DNA of 64,000 nucleotides from Helicobacter rodentium ATCC 700285 (GCF_000687535.1 NZ_JHWC01000006.1:1-64000), one strand, 5' to 3'; shown: positions 55,858-64,000, numbered from the stretch's first letter. Made by a program: numbers and translations. Notes: generated from the sequence alone by a model not told the origin.

Positions 55858-55995
55858 TTAAAGTTTAATCTCCAGATTCTTTATAAAGGTGCTTTTTAAA
55901 AGCTCACAGACAAGAGTAGGCAACCTAGCTTTTACAAGTAAAGCTTTCCTAATTGCCTGTTCGCTCTTAAAAATCCCCTTTGCAAACATTGTCAT
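55858..55995 (-). CDS. Possible 45-residue prophage protein overlapping the repeat element
   Basis: A short frame whose ATG overlaps the stop of gene D (TAATG) and which ends 11 bases before the next small gene. Its middle (EQAIRKALLVKARLPTLVCELL) is encoded by repeat copy B. The second repeat copy, at 60.2 kb, keeps the same amino-acid phrases but in two frames, so either this is a real gene with a broken second copy, or the frame is a by-product of the structured repeat. Confidence 0.4.
   Translation of the reverse strand: MTMFAKGIFKSEQAIRKALLVKARLPTLVCELLKSTFIKNLEIKL
55885..55981 (-). repeat. Structured repeat element, copy B
   Basis: The core (55903-55964, 62 bases) is identical to copy A at 60172-60234 except for one missing base, and it faces the opposite way. 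Outer arms 55885-55899 and 55967-55981 pair at 13 of 15 positions, though their sequence differs from the arms of copy A. Confidence 0.75.
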
Positions 55996-56933
55996 TATTT
56001 CTCAAACTCCACACTTGTAGTAAAAGAATCCACGCTCAAAGAGTGATTCACACTCTTAATACGATATTCCCCGCTATCCTCTCCTGCATTACTTAGGCTT
56101 AAGATTCCCCCCGCAAATACCTTGCTACCATAAATCTCTAAACTTCCACTTACGATTCCACTATTTGCCCTCTCTAGTTTTGCCTTAGCTTTTTCTTTAG
56201 CTTCTGCTGCATTCTTGAAACTCTGCTCCAGTTTGATTTGCTCCCCCTCGCCACTGCCTACCACAACTTCTTTGATTGCATTTTCTTTTGTATCGTGCCA
56301 TACTGCTTTGCAACTCCCATAAAGCGTCTTATTGGAATACTTAATGCGGTAGCTACTGCATTCACTTAGGCTAATGGAAGCTTTAGGAATCGTGCTTTTA
56401 CCCTCATTGCCTTTCCTTAAAAAGATAATCTGATTATCCTTGACATTAAACACTGCGTCAAAGTCTTTTGCAAATTTCTTTAAAAATGCTAAATCGCTGA
56501 TGTCGTGTTGTCCTGTATAGGCAATCTTAATCTCTCCATAATCAGCAACTGCACTTAAGCCGTGTTCTTTAGCAATTCTCTCTACAATCTCTTTGAGGCT
56601 TACCTTTTCCCACGCACGATTCTTTCTCTTTTTTAATCCCCCGCTAAAATCTACTCCTGTTGCCGTAATGGTTGTGCTAGATTCCGTCCTCTCACTACTT
56701 TGCACCGCAAAGCTCCCACAATACCAAAGCCCACTCTCCTTATAGCCTAACCATAGCTTTAACTTATCTTGGTATTTTGGACGCTTGAAAGTCCCATACA
56801 CACTAAGTGTAATCTCATCACTCACAATCCCCGCTTCATCTTTGAAGCTTAAAGAGATGAGATTCTTAGCAATGTGTTCGGTTACATCATTCTCATTCGC
56901 TAGGATTCTAAAGGCTGGTGTAAAATGATTCAC
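55995..56933 (-). CDS. Phage tail protein D (late control protein, baseplate hub)
   Basis: A 312-residue protein of the P2 gpD/VgrG-related family. It begins with a strand-rich part (FTPAFRILANENDVTEHIAKNLISLSF) and has the gpD pattern VKEIVERIAKEHGL-like near residues 120-135, followed by SDLAFLKKFAKDFDAVFNVKDNQIIF. It forms the hub below the tail tube. The overlap with gpU upstream is 4 bases. The order tape measure-U-D is that of P2-like tails. Confidence 0.88.
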   Translation of the reverse strand: MNHFTPAFRILANENDVTEHIAKNLISLSFKDEAGIVSDEITLSVYGTFKRPKYQDKLKLWLGYKESGLWYCGSFAVQSSERTESSTTITATGVDFSGGLKKRKNRAWEKVSLKEIVERIAKEHGLSAVADYGEIKIAYTGQHDISDLAFLKKFAKDFDAVFNVKDNQIIFLRKGNEGKSTIPKASISLSECSSYRIKYSNKTLYGSCKAVWHDTKENAIKEVVVGSGEGEQIKLEQSFKNAAEAKEKAKAKLERANSGIVSGSLEIYGSKVFAGGILSLSNAGEDSGEYRIKSVNHSLSVDSFTTSVEFEK

Positions 56934-57301
56934 TTATAATACCTCTTAAGTGCGATTTGCAAAGTGCGTTTCAAACTTGCACCATTGGGGATTATGGATT
57001 CACTTTTAATATTCACACTCTCTACTAACACCTCACCGATAATCTTGCCATAGCCTAGAACCATAAAGAAAGGTTGTTTTTGTTTTACTGCCTCTAAGAA
57101 TCCCTCTATCACCTCTTGCTTTTGTAACAACATATCAAATTCTAATGTGAAAGATTCTTTAAACTTCCCACTATTAAAATACGCTGGATTATTCCCAATT
57201 CTTGCAATCTCGCTAAAGGTTAGCTCCAAATTGGATTCTATTGTATTGAGTTGCGTTTGTTGTAAGATAAATTTAAAATCTCCCAATGCAAGATAAGCCA
57301 T
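56930..57301 (-). CDS. Phage tail protein U
   Basis: A 123-residue protein of the P2 gpU family, with LGDFKFILQQTQLN near the start and GASLKRTLQIALKRY at the end. It forms the tail terminator or assembly factor of contractile tails. It lies between the tape measure gene (9 bases upstream) and gene D (4-base overlap), in one minus-strand operon. Confidence 0.85.
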   Translation of the reverse strand: MAYLALGDFKFILQQTQLNTIESNLELTFSEIARIGNNPAYFNSGKFKESFTLEFDMLLQKQEVIEGFLEAVKQKQPFFMVLGYGKIIGEVLVESVNIKSESIIPNGASLKRTLQIALKRYYK

Positions 57302-57310
57302 TTAAAACCC

Positions 57311-60112
57311 TTAAAAATCAATATCACTTAGTGTGCGATTCCGCTCACTCTCTTTAGACTTTTTTAACGCCGCTTCCACTTCCCTTTGAATGTCTCTTTG
57401 GAGTTGAGAGTTCTCTGGAATCTTGCCATCGGTGGTTTGTACTTGGATTCCACCCGTGAAAGCCACATTGATATTTTGCGCTTGTACCTTTGGATTCTGT
57501 GGAATGGGTTTGATTTCAATCGGGGTAATTTGTGCAGGTTGCAAGGCTAAGGAATCCTGCATTTTTATGCTGCTTTCTTTCTCTCCAAATCCAAAGAATC
57601 CTTTAATGCTAGAGATTGCACTCCCAATCTTGTTAATGACTTCTGAAAACATACCCACCCAAGTAGCAAAAAGTGAGGAGAAATATTCAGTAACTACACT
57701 AAAGCCTTGCACGATAAGCCCCAAAGGCGACCATTGAAAAATAGATTTTAAAAATTCCCAAGAATTTACAAACAAGCCTTTTGTGTGATTCCAAAAAGTT
57801 CCAAAACAACTAAAAACCTTGCTAAAACTTGTAATCAAAATTCCTAAGGGTGAATATTTAAAAACATTCTTTAGCCCCTCCCACGCAACACTTGCACCCA
57901 CCTTGATTTTATCCCACAAGACAGAGAAAAGTTCCTTGATAGGCGTCCAATATTTATAAATCAAATACGCTCCCCCCGCAAGAATCGCACCAATTAAAAA
58001 GATAGGATTTAAAAGCAAAGATTTACCCACAAAGGATAAAATCCCACCAAAAACTTTTAAGGCTGCACCACCAAATGCTAAAGCCTTACCAAGTCCTCTA
58101 GAAATAGCACTCCCAATCTTGTTGATGACTTCTGAAAACATACCCACCCAAGTAGCAAAAAGTGAGGAGAAATATTCAGTAACTGCACTAAAGCCTTGTA
58201 TGATAAGTCCCAAAGGCGTCCATTTAAAAATAGATTTTAAAAATTCCCAAGAATTGACAAACAAGCCTTTTGCGTGATTCCAAAAAGTTCCAAAATAGCT
58301 AAAAACTTTGCTAAAACTTGTAATTAAAATTCCTAAGGGTGAATATTTAAAAACATTCTTTAGCCCCTCCCACGCAACACTTGCACCCACCTTGATTTTA
58401 TCCCACAAAGCAGAGAAAAATTCTTTGATTGGATTCCAATATTTATAAATGAGAAACGCTCCCCCAGCAAGAATCGCACCAATTAAAAAGATAGGATTTA
58501 AAAGCAAAGATTTACCCACAAAGGATAAAATCCCACCAAAAACTTTTAAGGCTGCACCACCAAATGCTAAAGCCTTGCCAAGTCCTAGTGTTGCGATTCC
58601 ATAAAGTCTTGTAGCAACCATTGTAGCCCCAAGTTGCGCTTTCACCAATAAAAGCCCAAGATTCTTTGCCCTAAGCCACGCAACACTTGCGATGATTGCA
58701 CTTTTAAACAGACTAAAATAAGGCAAGGCTTTTAAGATATTCAAATGCACAAGATTCAACACGAATCCCAAACCTGCACTTGCAACTATAAAAGAACCAA
58801 AGGCAGCCACTGCACCCACAACCACTCCCGAGATTCTAGGGAATGTCTCACAAAGCGTGGCAAAGCCATTAATAATGGGCTTGATGATACCAATAATCGC
58901 ATTTAAAGGAGGCAACAGAATGCTGCCGATTGTGATTCCAAGATTTAAAACACTAGATTTAAGGAGTGTAAGTGCATTCTCTGTTGTAGCTGCACGGGTT
59001 TCAAACTCTCTTTGCAAAGAACCCACTTTGTTTTTATCATTTGCCAAAGCCACTGCTTTTTTATAGTTGTCTATTCCACTGACAAGCAATGCCATATCAT
59101 CGCCAAACTCTGCACCAAATAAATCGCTTAGGATTCCCATTTGTTCTGATTTTTCTATTCCTGCAAGGGTTTCTAAAAACTCTTCAATACCCTTTTGGGG
59201 ATTGTTTTGGATAGAATCTTTTAATTCCTCCGCACTTAAGCCGATTTCCTCCAAAGCCTTTCTAAAACTCGCGCTTTGTTTCTCGGGAGCTAGGAGTTTG
59301 GTAAAAAAGGAGTTGATTGCTGTTCCTGCAACTTCGGGGGCTTTTCCCATTGCGATAAAGGCACTGCCTAAAGCCGCAGCATTCTCTGCACTTAATCCCA
59401 TTACCTTAGCCGTTCCACCAATTCTATTTAACACCTCTGTAATTTCACTTGCCTTTGCGGCAGAATTATCGGAGATATAGTTAATCGTATCGCCTAGTCC
59501 CTCCATTTCTTTTAATCCCAAGCCATAGACATTCATAATCTTTGCCATTGTATCCCCTGCTTGGTCAGCACTCATATCAAAGGCAGTGCCAATTTTTGCA
59601 ACAAGGGTAGTAAATCCCATTAAGTCTTGTTTAGCGATTCCAAGTTGCCCACCACTCGCGGTGATTTTAGCTAGTTCTGTGGGGAGTAGCGGAATGGTTT
59701 GGGAGAGCTTACGAATCTCTGCACCAAAGGCGTTTAATTCCTCATTGGAATCAAAATCTACTACCTTTTTCACATCAGCCATTGAGCTTTCAAAATCAAT
59801 CGCGGCTTTTATGGGCATTGCAATACTTGCACCAATCGCAGCCTTTTCTACAAAACTAGATTTAAAGCTATCAATCTTACCTTGCACTTTGAGTTCTAAA
59901 TCCTTATTGCGCAAGGATTCCACTTGTGCTTTGATTCCATTCAATGCACTCTTAAGCTTATTAAGAGGTGAAAGATTGACTTTAGGCGTCAGTGTGGATT
60001 TTAATACGCTTTGATTCAAGCTTTGAATCTTGCTTAATTCTTTTTGTGCTGCATTGAATCCCTTGGATTCTAAAGCCGAGCCGATTTTAATGGAGATTCC
60101 TAGATTTTGCAT
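57311..60112 (-). CDS. Tail tape measure protein with internal tandem duplication
   Basis: A 933-residue tape measure protein of the TP901 type. The N-terminal coiled coil is followed by the core domain (SAADVKKVVDF-like start, ITASGGQLGIAKQDL, GGTAKVMGLSAENAAALGSAF, about residues 90-330). Several hydrophobic helices follow. Residues about 505-830 hold two nearly identical units of 163 residues (GLGKALAFGGAALKVFGGIL to INKIGSAIS). In siphoviruses and myoviruses the length of this protein sets tail length, so one unit would change the tail. The Pro/Gln-rich C-terminus contains PAQITPIEIKPIPQ. Confidence 0.92.
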   Translation of the reverse strand: MQNLGISIKIGSALESKGFNAAQKELSKIQSLNQSVLKSTLTPKVNLSPLNKLKSALNGIKAQVESLRNKDLELKVQGKIDSFKSSFVEKAAIGASIAMPIKAAIDFESSMADVKKVVDFDSNEELNAFGAEIRKLSQTIPLLPTELAKITASGGQLGIAKQDLMGFTTLVAKIGTAFDMSADQAGDTMAKIMNVYGLGLKEMEGLGDTINYISDNSAAKASEITEVLNRIGGTAKVMGLSAENAAALGSAFIAMGKAPEVAGTAINSFFTKLLAPEKQSASFRKALEEIGLSAEELKDSIQNNPQKGIEEFLETLAGIEKSEQMGILSDLFGAEFGDDMALLVSGIDNYKKAVALANDKNKVGSLQREFETRAATTENALTLLKSSVLNLGITIGSILLPPLNAIIGIIKPIINGFATLCETFPRISGVVVGAVAAFGSFIVASAGLGFVLNLVHLNILKALPYFSLFKSAIIASVAWLRAKNLGLLLVKAQLGATMVATRLYGIATLGLGKALAFGGAALKVFGGILSFVGKSLLLNPIFLIGAILAGGAFLIYKYWNPIKEFFSALWDKIKVGASVAWEGLKNVFKYSPLGILITSFSKVFSYFGTFWNHAKGLFVNSWEFLKSIFKWTPLGLIIQGFSAVTEYFSSLFATWVGMFSEVINKIGSAISRGLGKALAFGGAALKVFGGILSFVGKSLLLNPIFLIGAILAGGAYLIYKYWTPIKELFSVLWDKIKVGASVAWEGLKNVFKYSPLGILITSFSKVFSCFGTFWNHTKGLFVNSWEFLKSIFQWSPLGLIVQGFSVVTEYFSSLFATWVGMFSEVINKIGSAISSIKGFFGFGEKESSIKMQDSLALQPAQITPIEIKPIPQNPKVQAQNINVAFTGGIQVQTTDGKIPENSQLQRDIQREVEAALKKSKESERNRTLSDIDF
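57618..58590. repeat. 489-bp direct tandem duplication in the tape measure gene
   Basis: The unit at 57618-58106 repeats at 58107-58590 with a period of 489 bases (163 codons), so the frame is kept. The copies differ at a few scattered bases, for example cttaccaagtcct versus cttgccaagtcct, so the duplication is not a very recent copy error. Confidence 0.9.
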
Positions 60113-60154
60113 TGATTTCCTTTGATTGGGTAAAAAGGTTTTGAAAAACTTAAT

Positions 60155-60252
60155 GTGAATATGTTTTAAGGGCGAACAGGCAATTAGGAAAGCTTTTACT
60201 TGTAAAAGCTAGGTTGCCTACTCTTGTCTGTGAGTTCTTAAAACATATTCAC
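60155..60252 (+). repeat. Structured repeat element, copy A
   Basis: Perfect 15-bp outer arms, gtgaatatgttttaa (60155-60169) and ttaaaacatattcac (60238-60252). The core (60172-60234) contains inner pairs aggcaa/ttgcct (60178-60183 with 60214-60219) and a 9-bp hairpin agcttttac/gtaaaagct (60191-60199 with 60202-60210). It lies just upstream of the tape measure gene. Confidence 0.75.
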
Positions 60253-60304
60253 TTTTCCACACTAAACACCTTTTAAATCCTCTTTAAACACTCTTTAATC
60301 CTTA

Positions 60305-60532
60305 TCATTTTGTGCAATCTTTTGCGATTTGCTCTACTTCTAAATAATACTTTGCCAAAGCTTTGTGGGATTCAAAGCTTCCGTCCTCTTGTGGTTTGGG
60401 TGGTAACTCTAAGTTACATTTCATAGGGATTAGCACTTCTTGAGTTTGGATTTTTACAATGGGTTTTGTCGCACAGGCGGTAAAACTTAACGCAAAAAGG
60501 GTTAGAAATGCCGATAAAATAAATTTTTTCAT
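60305..60532 (-). CDS. Rz1-like outer-membrane spanin lipoprotein
   Basis: A 75-residue lipoprotein with a signal peptide and lipobox LSFTAC, the Cys at residue 20. The mature part is short and proline-containing (MKCNLELPPKPQEDG). It follows an inner-membrane protein gene with a 4-base overlap, the usual spanin pair order. Together they fuse the membranes at the end of lysis. The ATG follows ggggag. Confidence 0.75.
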   Translation of the reverse strand: MKKFILSAFLTLFALSFTACATKPIVKIQTQEVLIPMKCNLELPPKPQEDGSFESHKALAKYYLEVEQIAKDCTK

Positions 60533-60870
60533 CTCCCCAACTCCTTAAACAAATCCTTATAACCTTTTAATTCCGCTTCACAACTAGAATCTTGAATCAC
60601 AATCTTATCCACTGCACTTGTATCCTTTTGTGTCTTTTGCACTTTTAAAGCCACTATGGCTTCATTTTGTTTTTGTAGGGATTCTTGCAAGATTGCTGTG
60701 TTACCTTGCGCAATTTGTAATGCGGCGTCCAAGTTCGCAATCTCTTCTAGCGCACCCTTGTAAAGCCAACCTACAAAAACGAGCGCAAAAAATAGTGAAG
60801 CAATCACACCATACAAAGTGGTAGAGATTCCACCCCCACTACCGACAAAGAGCTTTAATAGAGTGTCCAT
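60529..60870 (-). CDS. Rz-like inner-membrane spanin
   Basis: A 113-residue protein with one N-terminal membrane helix (about residues 17-36, LYGVIASLFFALVFVGWLY) and a periplasmic coiled coil (EEIANLDAALQIAQGNTAILQESLQKQ). This matches an i-spanin. It lies between lysozyme and the lipoprotein gene, completing a lysis cassette. Confidence 0.7.
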   Translation of the reverse strand: MDTLLKLFVGSGGGISTTLYGVIASLFFALVFVGWLYKGALEEIANLDAALQIAQGNTAILQESLQKQNEAIVALKVQKTQKDTSAVDKIVIQDSSCEAELKGYKDLFKELGR

Positions 60871-60879
60871 TGATTCCGC

Positions 60880-61347
60880 TTAAGCCCCCCGCTCAATAAT
60901 CTCTGTGATACGCACACCGCGCCTTTTGACTTGTGCATACCAGCGCGACTTTCTGAAATTCTCTGCGGCTTTGACATAATCTTTTGCTTCCATTAACGCA
61001 AGAGAGTTTTTAAAAGTCTTTAAAGTGCCTAAGCCCATATTGTAAGCCATATCCACAATCGCTCCTGCGCGTTTGGTATCTAAATCCTTAAACCAAGAAA
61101 ACGCCTTATCGCAACTATCATAGCAGCGGCTTAATTCTTGCTCTAGCCACTCTTGCGCCACCTCTTTACTCACCTTGCCATTCTCTAGCTTTGCCTTTTC
61201 CTCTGCGCTTAAGGGGTTTGCTTCAATGTTTCGTCCATATCCGATTGTATCAAACCCCGCAGGGGCAAAGCCTATGTGTGTGAGGCAATCGGTGGAATCT
61301 TTAAAACAAGGGAAATTGCAAAAAAATTCATTGCACTCTACAAACAA
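60880..61347 (-). CDS. Phage lysozyme (GH24), 5' end replaced
   Basis: From PAGFDTIGYGRN onward this is a T4-type muramidase (GH24), with LGTLKTFKNSL and the C-terminal KRRGVRITEIIERG. The first 30 residues (to about FAPAGF) do not match the family. The normal start has a catalytic Glu (a pattern like EGxRLxAY) before the PAG loop; here the frame reads STDCLTHIGF, so the catalytic Glu is missing. This part of the strand is the reverse of terminase code. The enzyme is therefore probably inactive. Confidence 0.7.
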   Translation of the reverse strand: MFVECNEFFCNFPCFKDSTDCLTHIGFAPAGFDTIGYGRNIEANPLSAEEKAKLENGKVSKEVAQEWLEQELSRCYDSCDKAFSWFKDLDTKRAGAIVDMAYNMGLGTLKTFKNSLALMEAKDYVKAAENFRKSRWYAQVKRRGVRITEIIERGA

Positions 61348-61701
61348 TACAACCCCAACAAGGCAGCCTTAGAAGCAAACTTTGGAGGAGATTTCTTAAA
61401 GGACTATATTAAAAAAGAAGCGCAAAACAAGGGTTTAAATATCCATATTAAAGCCATTACCAACACAGAAAACAAAGAATTGCGTATTGAAAGGCTAGAG
61501 ATTCCTATTGAGGACGGGGAGATTCTATTCCACCGCAACCAAACCTTACTTTTAGAGCAACTAGAGCAATTCCCTGATGGCAAGAATGACGACTTGCCAG
61601 ACGCCTTAGAAGGTGCATACTCCCTTTTAAAATTCAAAAAGAAAAAGCAAAGAGTAATGGATTACACATTTTTAAAACCCAAAAGGAGTTTTAGACTATG
61701 A
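61264..61701 (+). pseudogene. Phage terminase large subunit, C-terminal fragment
   Basis: About 140 residues of the nuclease end of a Mu-like terminase large subunit (KDYIKKEAQNKGLNIHIKAI, FPDGKNDDLPDALEGAYSLL). A stop codon lies upstream at 61210, and the ATPase half with Walker motifs is absent. The fragment starts where the lysozyme code ends, on the opposite strand. The end overlaps the portal gene by 4 bases (ATGA), the normal order. Confidence 0.75.
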
Positions 61702-63047
61702 AAGAACATTTATTACAAAACACCTTGATTGCAGAATTACTCAATACCCCTTACCAAAAGCCCCTAAGCAAAAAAGACATTACAATGATTATGGGGGATT
61801 TAATCGTAAGCCAATGCAATATCTCAAGAAAGGCACATATTGAGAAAAAAGAAGTCATCATCTCTACAAAGAACGAAAAATACAAAGAGATTCTAAAAGG
61901 CGTCTTCCACGCTTCTATCCTCTCACAGATTCTTGAAACTTATCTGTACGGAATCAATGTCTTTGAAATCAATTGGGAGAGAAAGCAAGGGCTGTTTGTG
62001 CCAAGCTTAGTAGGGAGAGATTTTCAAGAGTTTAAGTTTGACAATGAGGGCAAACTCATATTTTTAGGTAATGGATTAGAAGAGGAGATTCCTCCTTTTA
62101 AGGTTGTCTATGGAATCTATAACCAAAGCTTCCGCGCTCCCTATGGAGAATCCGCATTGCGGCATTTATATTTTAGCGTCAATGTTAAGAATGCAGGGCT
62201 AGACTTTTGGATACGATTCTTAGAGAGATTTGGAGAGCCGTGGGCTGTGGCAAAAACACAAGATGACCCAAACACTCTTGCCCTTGAAGTTTCTAATATG
62301 CTTAATGGTAGCACGGCGGTAATTGACAAAGATGAGGAAATAGAATTAATCCAACCCAGCGCAAAAAGTGATTTTAAGAATTTAATCAATTATTGCGACT
62401 CCCAAATCAACCGCTTTATTTTAGGTGGCAATCTCACAGGCGAAGTAACAGGGGGAAGTCTTGCCGCAGCACAGGCACATAATGCAATTAGAAGCGAGAT
62501 TGCCCTAAGTGATGAGAGGATTCTTTGCTATGTTTGTAATCGTGTGATTAGTTATTTTAAAGCCCTCAATGGAATCAGTGAGGAAATTACCTTTTTACTC
62601 TTTAATGAAGACGAACCTAAAAACGAACTTGCCACAAGGGATAAAATCATTTATGAAATGGGTTATCAGCCCACACAAGAATATATAGAGAAAACCTATA
62701 ATCTAAAGACTACACCCCTAACAGAACCAAACCCTAAGGATTCCACAAAGAAAGAGGGAGAGAATAATAAGGATTCTAAGCTTGTTAAAAACTCTTTAAA
62801 GGATAATTTAATCCCTTTTAAAATCCCTTTGAATAAAAATCTCACCTTTGATGCGATAGATAATTTTACCGAGAATCTTAAAATAAAAGATTTTGATATA
62901 GATTCACTCTTGCAAAATGCTAAGAGCTTTGAGGAAGCCTTAGAGATACTAGAAAAATCTTTACAAGGCGAGGAATTAGAAATGGCAGAAGCACTCTTGG
63001 CAGAGGCAATAATGAACGCACAAATCTATGGGGCAAGTAATGGTTAG
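61698..63047 (+). CDS. Mu gp29-like portal protein (DUF935)
   Basis: A 449-residue portal protein through which DNA is packaged. DUF935 features are ILSQILETYLYGINVFEINWE, PYGESALRHLYFSVNVKNAGLDFWIRFLERFGEPWAVAK and ILGGNLTGEVTGGSLAAAQAHNAIR. The C-terminal part is Lys/Asn-rich. It overlaps the head protein gene by 8 bases. The ATG follows aaaggag. Confidence 0.93.
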   Translation: MKEHLLQNTLIAELLNTPYQKPLSKKDITMIMGDLIVSQCNISRKAHIEKKEVIISTKNEKYKEILKGVFHASILSQILETYLYGINVFEINWERKQGLFVPSLVGRDFQEFKFDNEGKLIFLGNGLEEEIPPFKVVYGIYNQSFRAPYGESALRHLYFSVNVKNAGLDFWIRFLERFGEPWAVAKTQDDPNTLALEVSNMLNGSTAVIDKDEEIELIQPSAKSDFKNLINYCDSQINRFILGGNLTGEVTGGSLAAAQAHNAIRSEIALSDERILCYVCNRVISYFKALNGISEEITFLLFNEDEPKNELATRDKIIYEMGYQPTQEYIEKTYNLKTTPLTEPNPKDSTKKEGENNKDSKLVKNSLKDNLIPFKIPLNKNLTFDAIDNFTENLKIKDFDIDSLLQNAKSFEEALEILEKSLQGEELEMAEALLAEAIMNAQIYGASNG

Positions 63048-64000
63048 CTTTCACTTCAATCTCCCTCCAAAGCAGAACATAGAGTTTTTAAGAGCAAAGA
63101 AACCTGAACTTCACTTTGATTATGATGAATTAATGCACGCAGCACACTTAAAGGCATTTACGATTGCAAAAGTAACCAAGCTAGATTTACTCAGTGATAT
63201 ACAAGACTCTTTAATTAAAGCACAAAAGGAAGGAAAAAGCTTTGAAGTTTGGAAAAAGGAAATTAAACCCACACTAGCTAAAAAGGGTTGGTTGGGCAAA
63301 GTAGAAGTTAGGAACGAGAAAACAGGAGAGATAAAGACAATCAATGTCAATAACACAAGACTACAAAGAATCTATAACACCAATATGCGCACCGCAAACG
63401 CTCAAGGTAGAGCCAAAGCACAATATGCGCTAGAAGGGGAGATTTACTTAAGGTATATTGCCCTGCAAGATGGCTTAACGCGTCCCTCTCATCTTAGAAT
63501 GCACGGAATCACACTCCATAGAGATGATAAGTTTTGGGAAACAAATTATCCCCCAAATGGTTGGAATTGTAGATGTGTGGTGAGGGCGTATAGCAAAGCA
63601 GAATGTGAAAGGCAAGGCTTTAGTATTTCACAAACACCTCCATTGCCTATTGCAAGTAAAGATTGGAGCTATGATAAGAGAGGGCTAGAGAAAGATAATA
63701 GCCTAAATACCATTTTAGATTCTAAACTTAAAAAGTTTGCTAAGGATAGCAATAAGAGGGCGTTTGTGGAATCCTTACAGGCTACAAAAGAGGATATTGC
63801 ACAAGTCAAGCAAAATTATCAAGCCATTAAGAATCTTGAACAAGAAAACTTAAATGGCGAGGTAGATAGGAAATTTATTCCTCTTGCTAAAACCACACAA
63901 ACGCTTAAAGATTTACTCAAAACAAAAGCAAAAGAAATTTATTTGAGCGGTTGGACATTAAGAACACATACACATCATACCAATGTAGAGGAATTGGATT
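63040..64000 (+). CDS. Mu gpF/SPP1 gp7-like head morphogenesis protein, partial at window end
   Basis: At least 320 residues; the frame runs past the window. The gp7-like domain (about residues 100-200) has YNTNMRTANAQGRAKAQ and the metal-like block LRMHGITLHRDDKFWETNYPPNGWNCRCVV. The final part (KEIYLSGWTLRTHTHH) looks like the start of the small PBECR-type nuclease-fold domain often fused here in Mu-like phages, but it is cut by the window. The protein helps start capsid assembly. Confidence 0.9.
   Translation, partial: MVSFHFNLPPKQNIEFLRAKKPELHFDYDELMHAAHLKAFTIAKVTKLDLLSDIQDSLIKAQKEGKSFEVWKKEIKPTLAKKGWLGKVEVRNEKTGEIKTINVNNTRLQRIYNTNMRTANAQGRAKAQYALEGEIYLRYIALQDGLTRPSHLRMHGITLHRDDKFWETNYPPNGWNCRCVVRAYSKAECERQGFSISQTPPLPIASKDWSYDKRGLEKDNSLNTILDSKLKKFAKDSNKRAFVESLQATKEDIAQVKQNYQAIKNLEQENLNGEVDRKFIPLAKTTQTLKDLLKTKAKEIYLSGWTLRTHTHHTNVEELD

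Larger units (their letters stand above)
52900..64000. mobile_element. Mu-like prophage (CJIE1-like gene set), left part, probably rearranged
   Basis: The region holds an S24 repressor, a Dam-type methylase, tail proteins D, U and tape measure, spanins and lysozyme on the minus strand, then terminase, DUF935 portal and F-like head protein on the plus strand. The portal and F-like genes are Mu-type, and a methylase next to Mu/P2-like tail genes recalls CJIE1 of C. jejuni. The left end is not certain; the KAP gene may also belong to it. No transposase, integrase or attachment repeat is in view. The prophage continues past the window end. Confidence 0.8.

Noticed and set aside
59067-59480. Plus-strand frames within the tape measure gene (also 59586-60014)
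   Set aside because: They are antisense to the conserved core domain and have no ribosome sites.

Overview
The window is an AT-rich chromosome segment from a member of the Campylobacterota, most likely a non-pylori (enterohepatic-type) Helicobacter. The evidence is gene content and local order: thrS-infC-rpmI-rplT, fliL-acpS, rpmB followed by an HpKchA-like potassium channel, the four-subunit pyruvate oxidoreductase porCDAB, gapA beside a YccA-type protein, csd4, and lspA-glmM-rpsT-prfA are all Helicobacter-like. Capsule export genes, a capsule-linked P450, argJ and desulforubrerythrin point away from H. pylori. The species assignment is inference.

Layout. 1-20,990 is mostly core: the tail of a helix-hairpin-helix protein, a 1-kb repeat-rich gap, desulforubrerythrin, fused cytochrome c synthase CcsBA, the thrS/infC/rpmI/rplT cluster, a secreted unknown, a HAD phosphatase, lysA-pheA, fliL-acpS, maf-ccoS-oxidoreductase, rpmB-kch-argJ, a YdcH-like protein and porCDAB. 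20,990-25,280 is an accessory patch: two small plus-strand genes face a four-gene minus-strand operon (YkgJ-like cysteine protein, two glycine-rich membrane proteins of unknown function, one small membrane protein). 25,280-27,440 is non-coding repeat DNA around a WYL regulator interrupted at a 13-C tract. 27,440-34,810 returns to core genes (hemH, csd4, gapA, yccA, a ThiD2-like gene, alr, cytochrome c) plus a radical-SAM gene whose start carries a 13-G tract. 34,990-40,170 holds a two-component system and a hydrolase/P450/membrane-protein cluster. 40,190-45,730 is the capsule export locus kpsM-T-E-D-S on the minus strand. 45,820-50,700 holds pldA, tRNA-Val, lspA-glmM, rpsT, prfA and tRNA-Ser.

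From about 50,900 to the window end lies an accessory region that becomes a Mu-like prophage. It contains a KAP-type P-loop NTPase, an S24-type repressor, a Dam-type methylase, tail genes D, U and tape measure, a spanin pair and a lysozyme on the minus strand, then terminase C-terminus, portal and F-like head protein on the plus strand. No transposase or integrase is in view. The lysozyme and terminase are both cut at their 5' ends where they meet (about 61,255-61,280), so the prophage is probably rearranged.

The most unusual signals are: three long G/C homopolymer tracts (one regulator OFF, one radical-SAM gene ON, one giving alternative KpsS tails); a 62-63 bp near-identical element in opposite orientations at both ends of the tail module, enclosed by outer arms that differ in sequence but still pair; a 489-bp in-frame tandem duplication in the tape-measure gene; and the unassigned membrane-protein operon at 22-25 kb.
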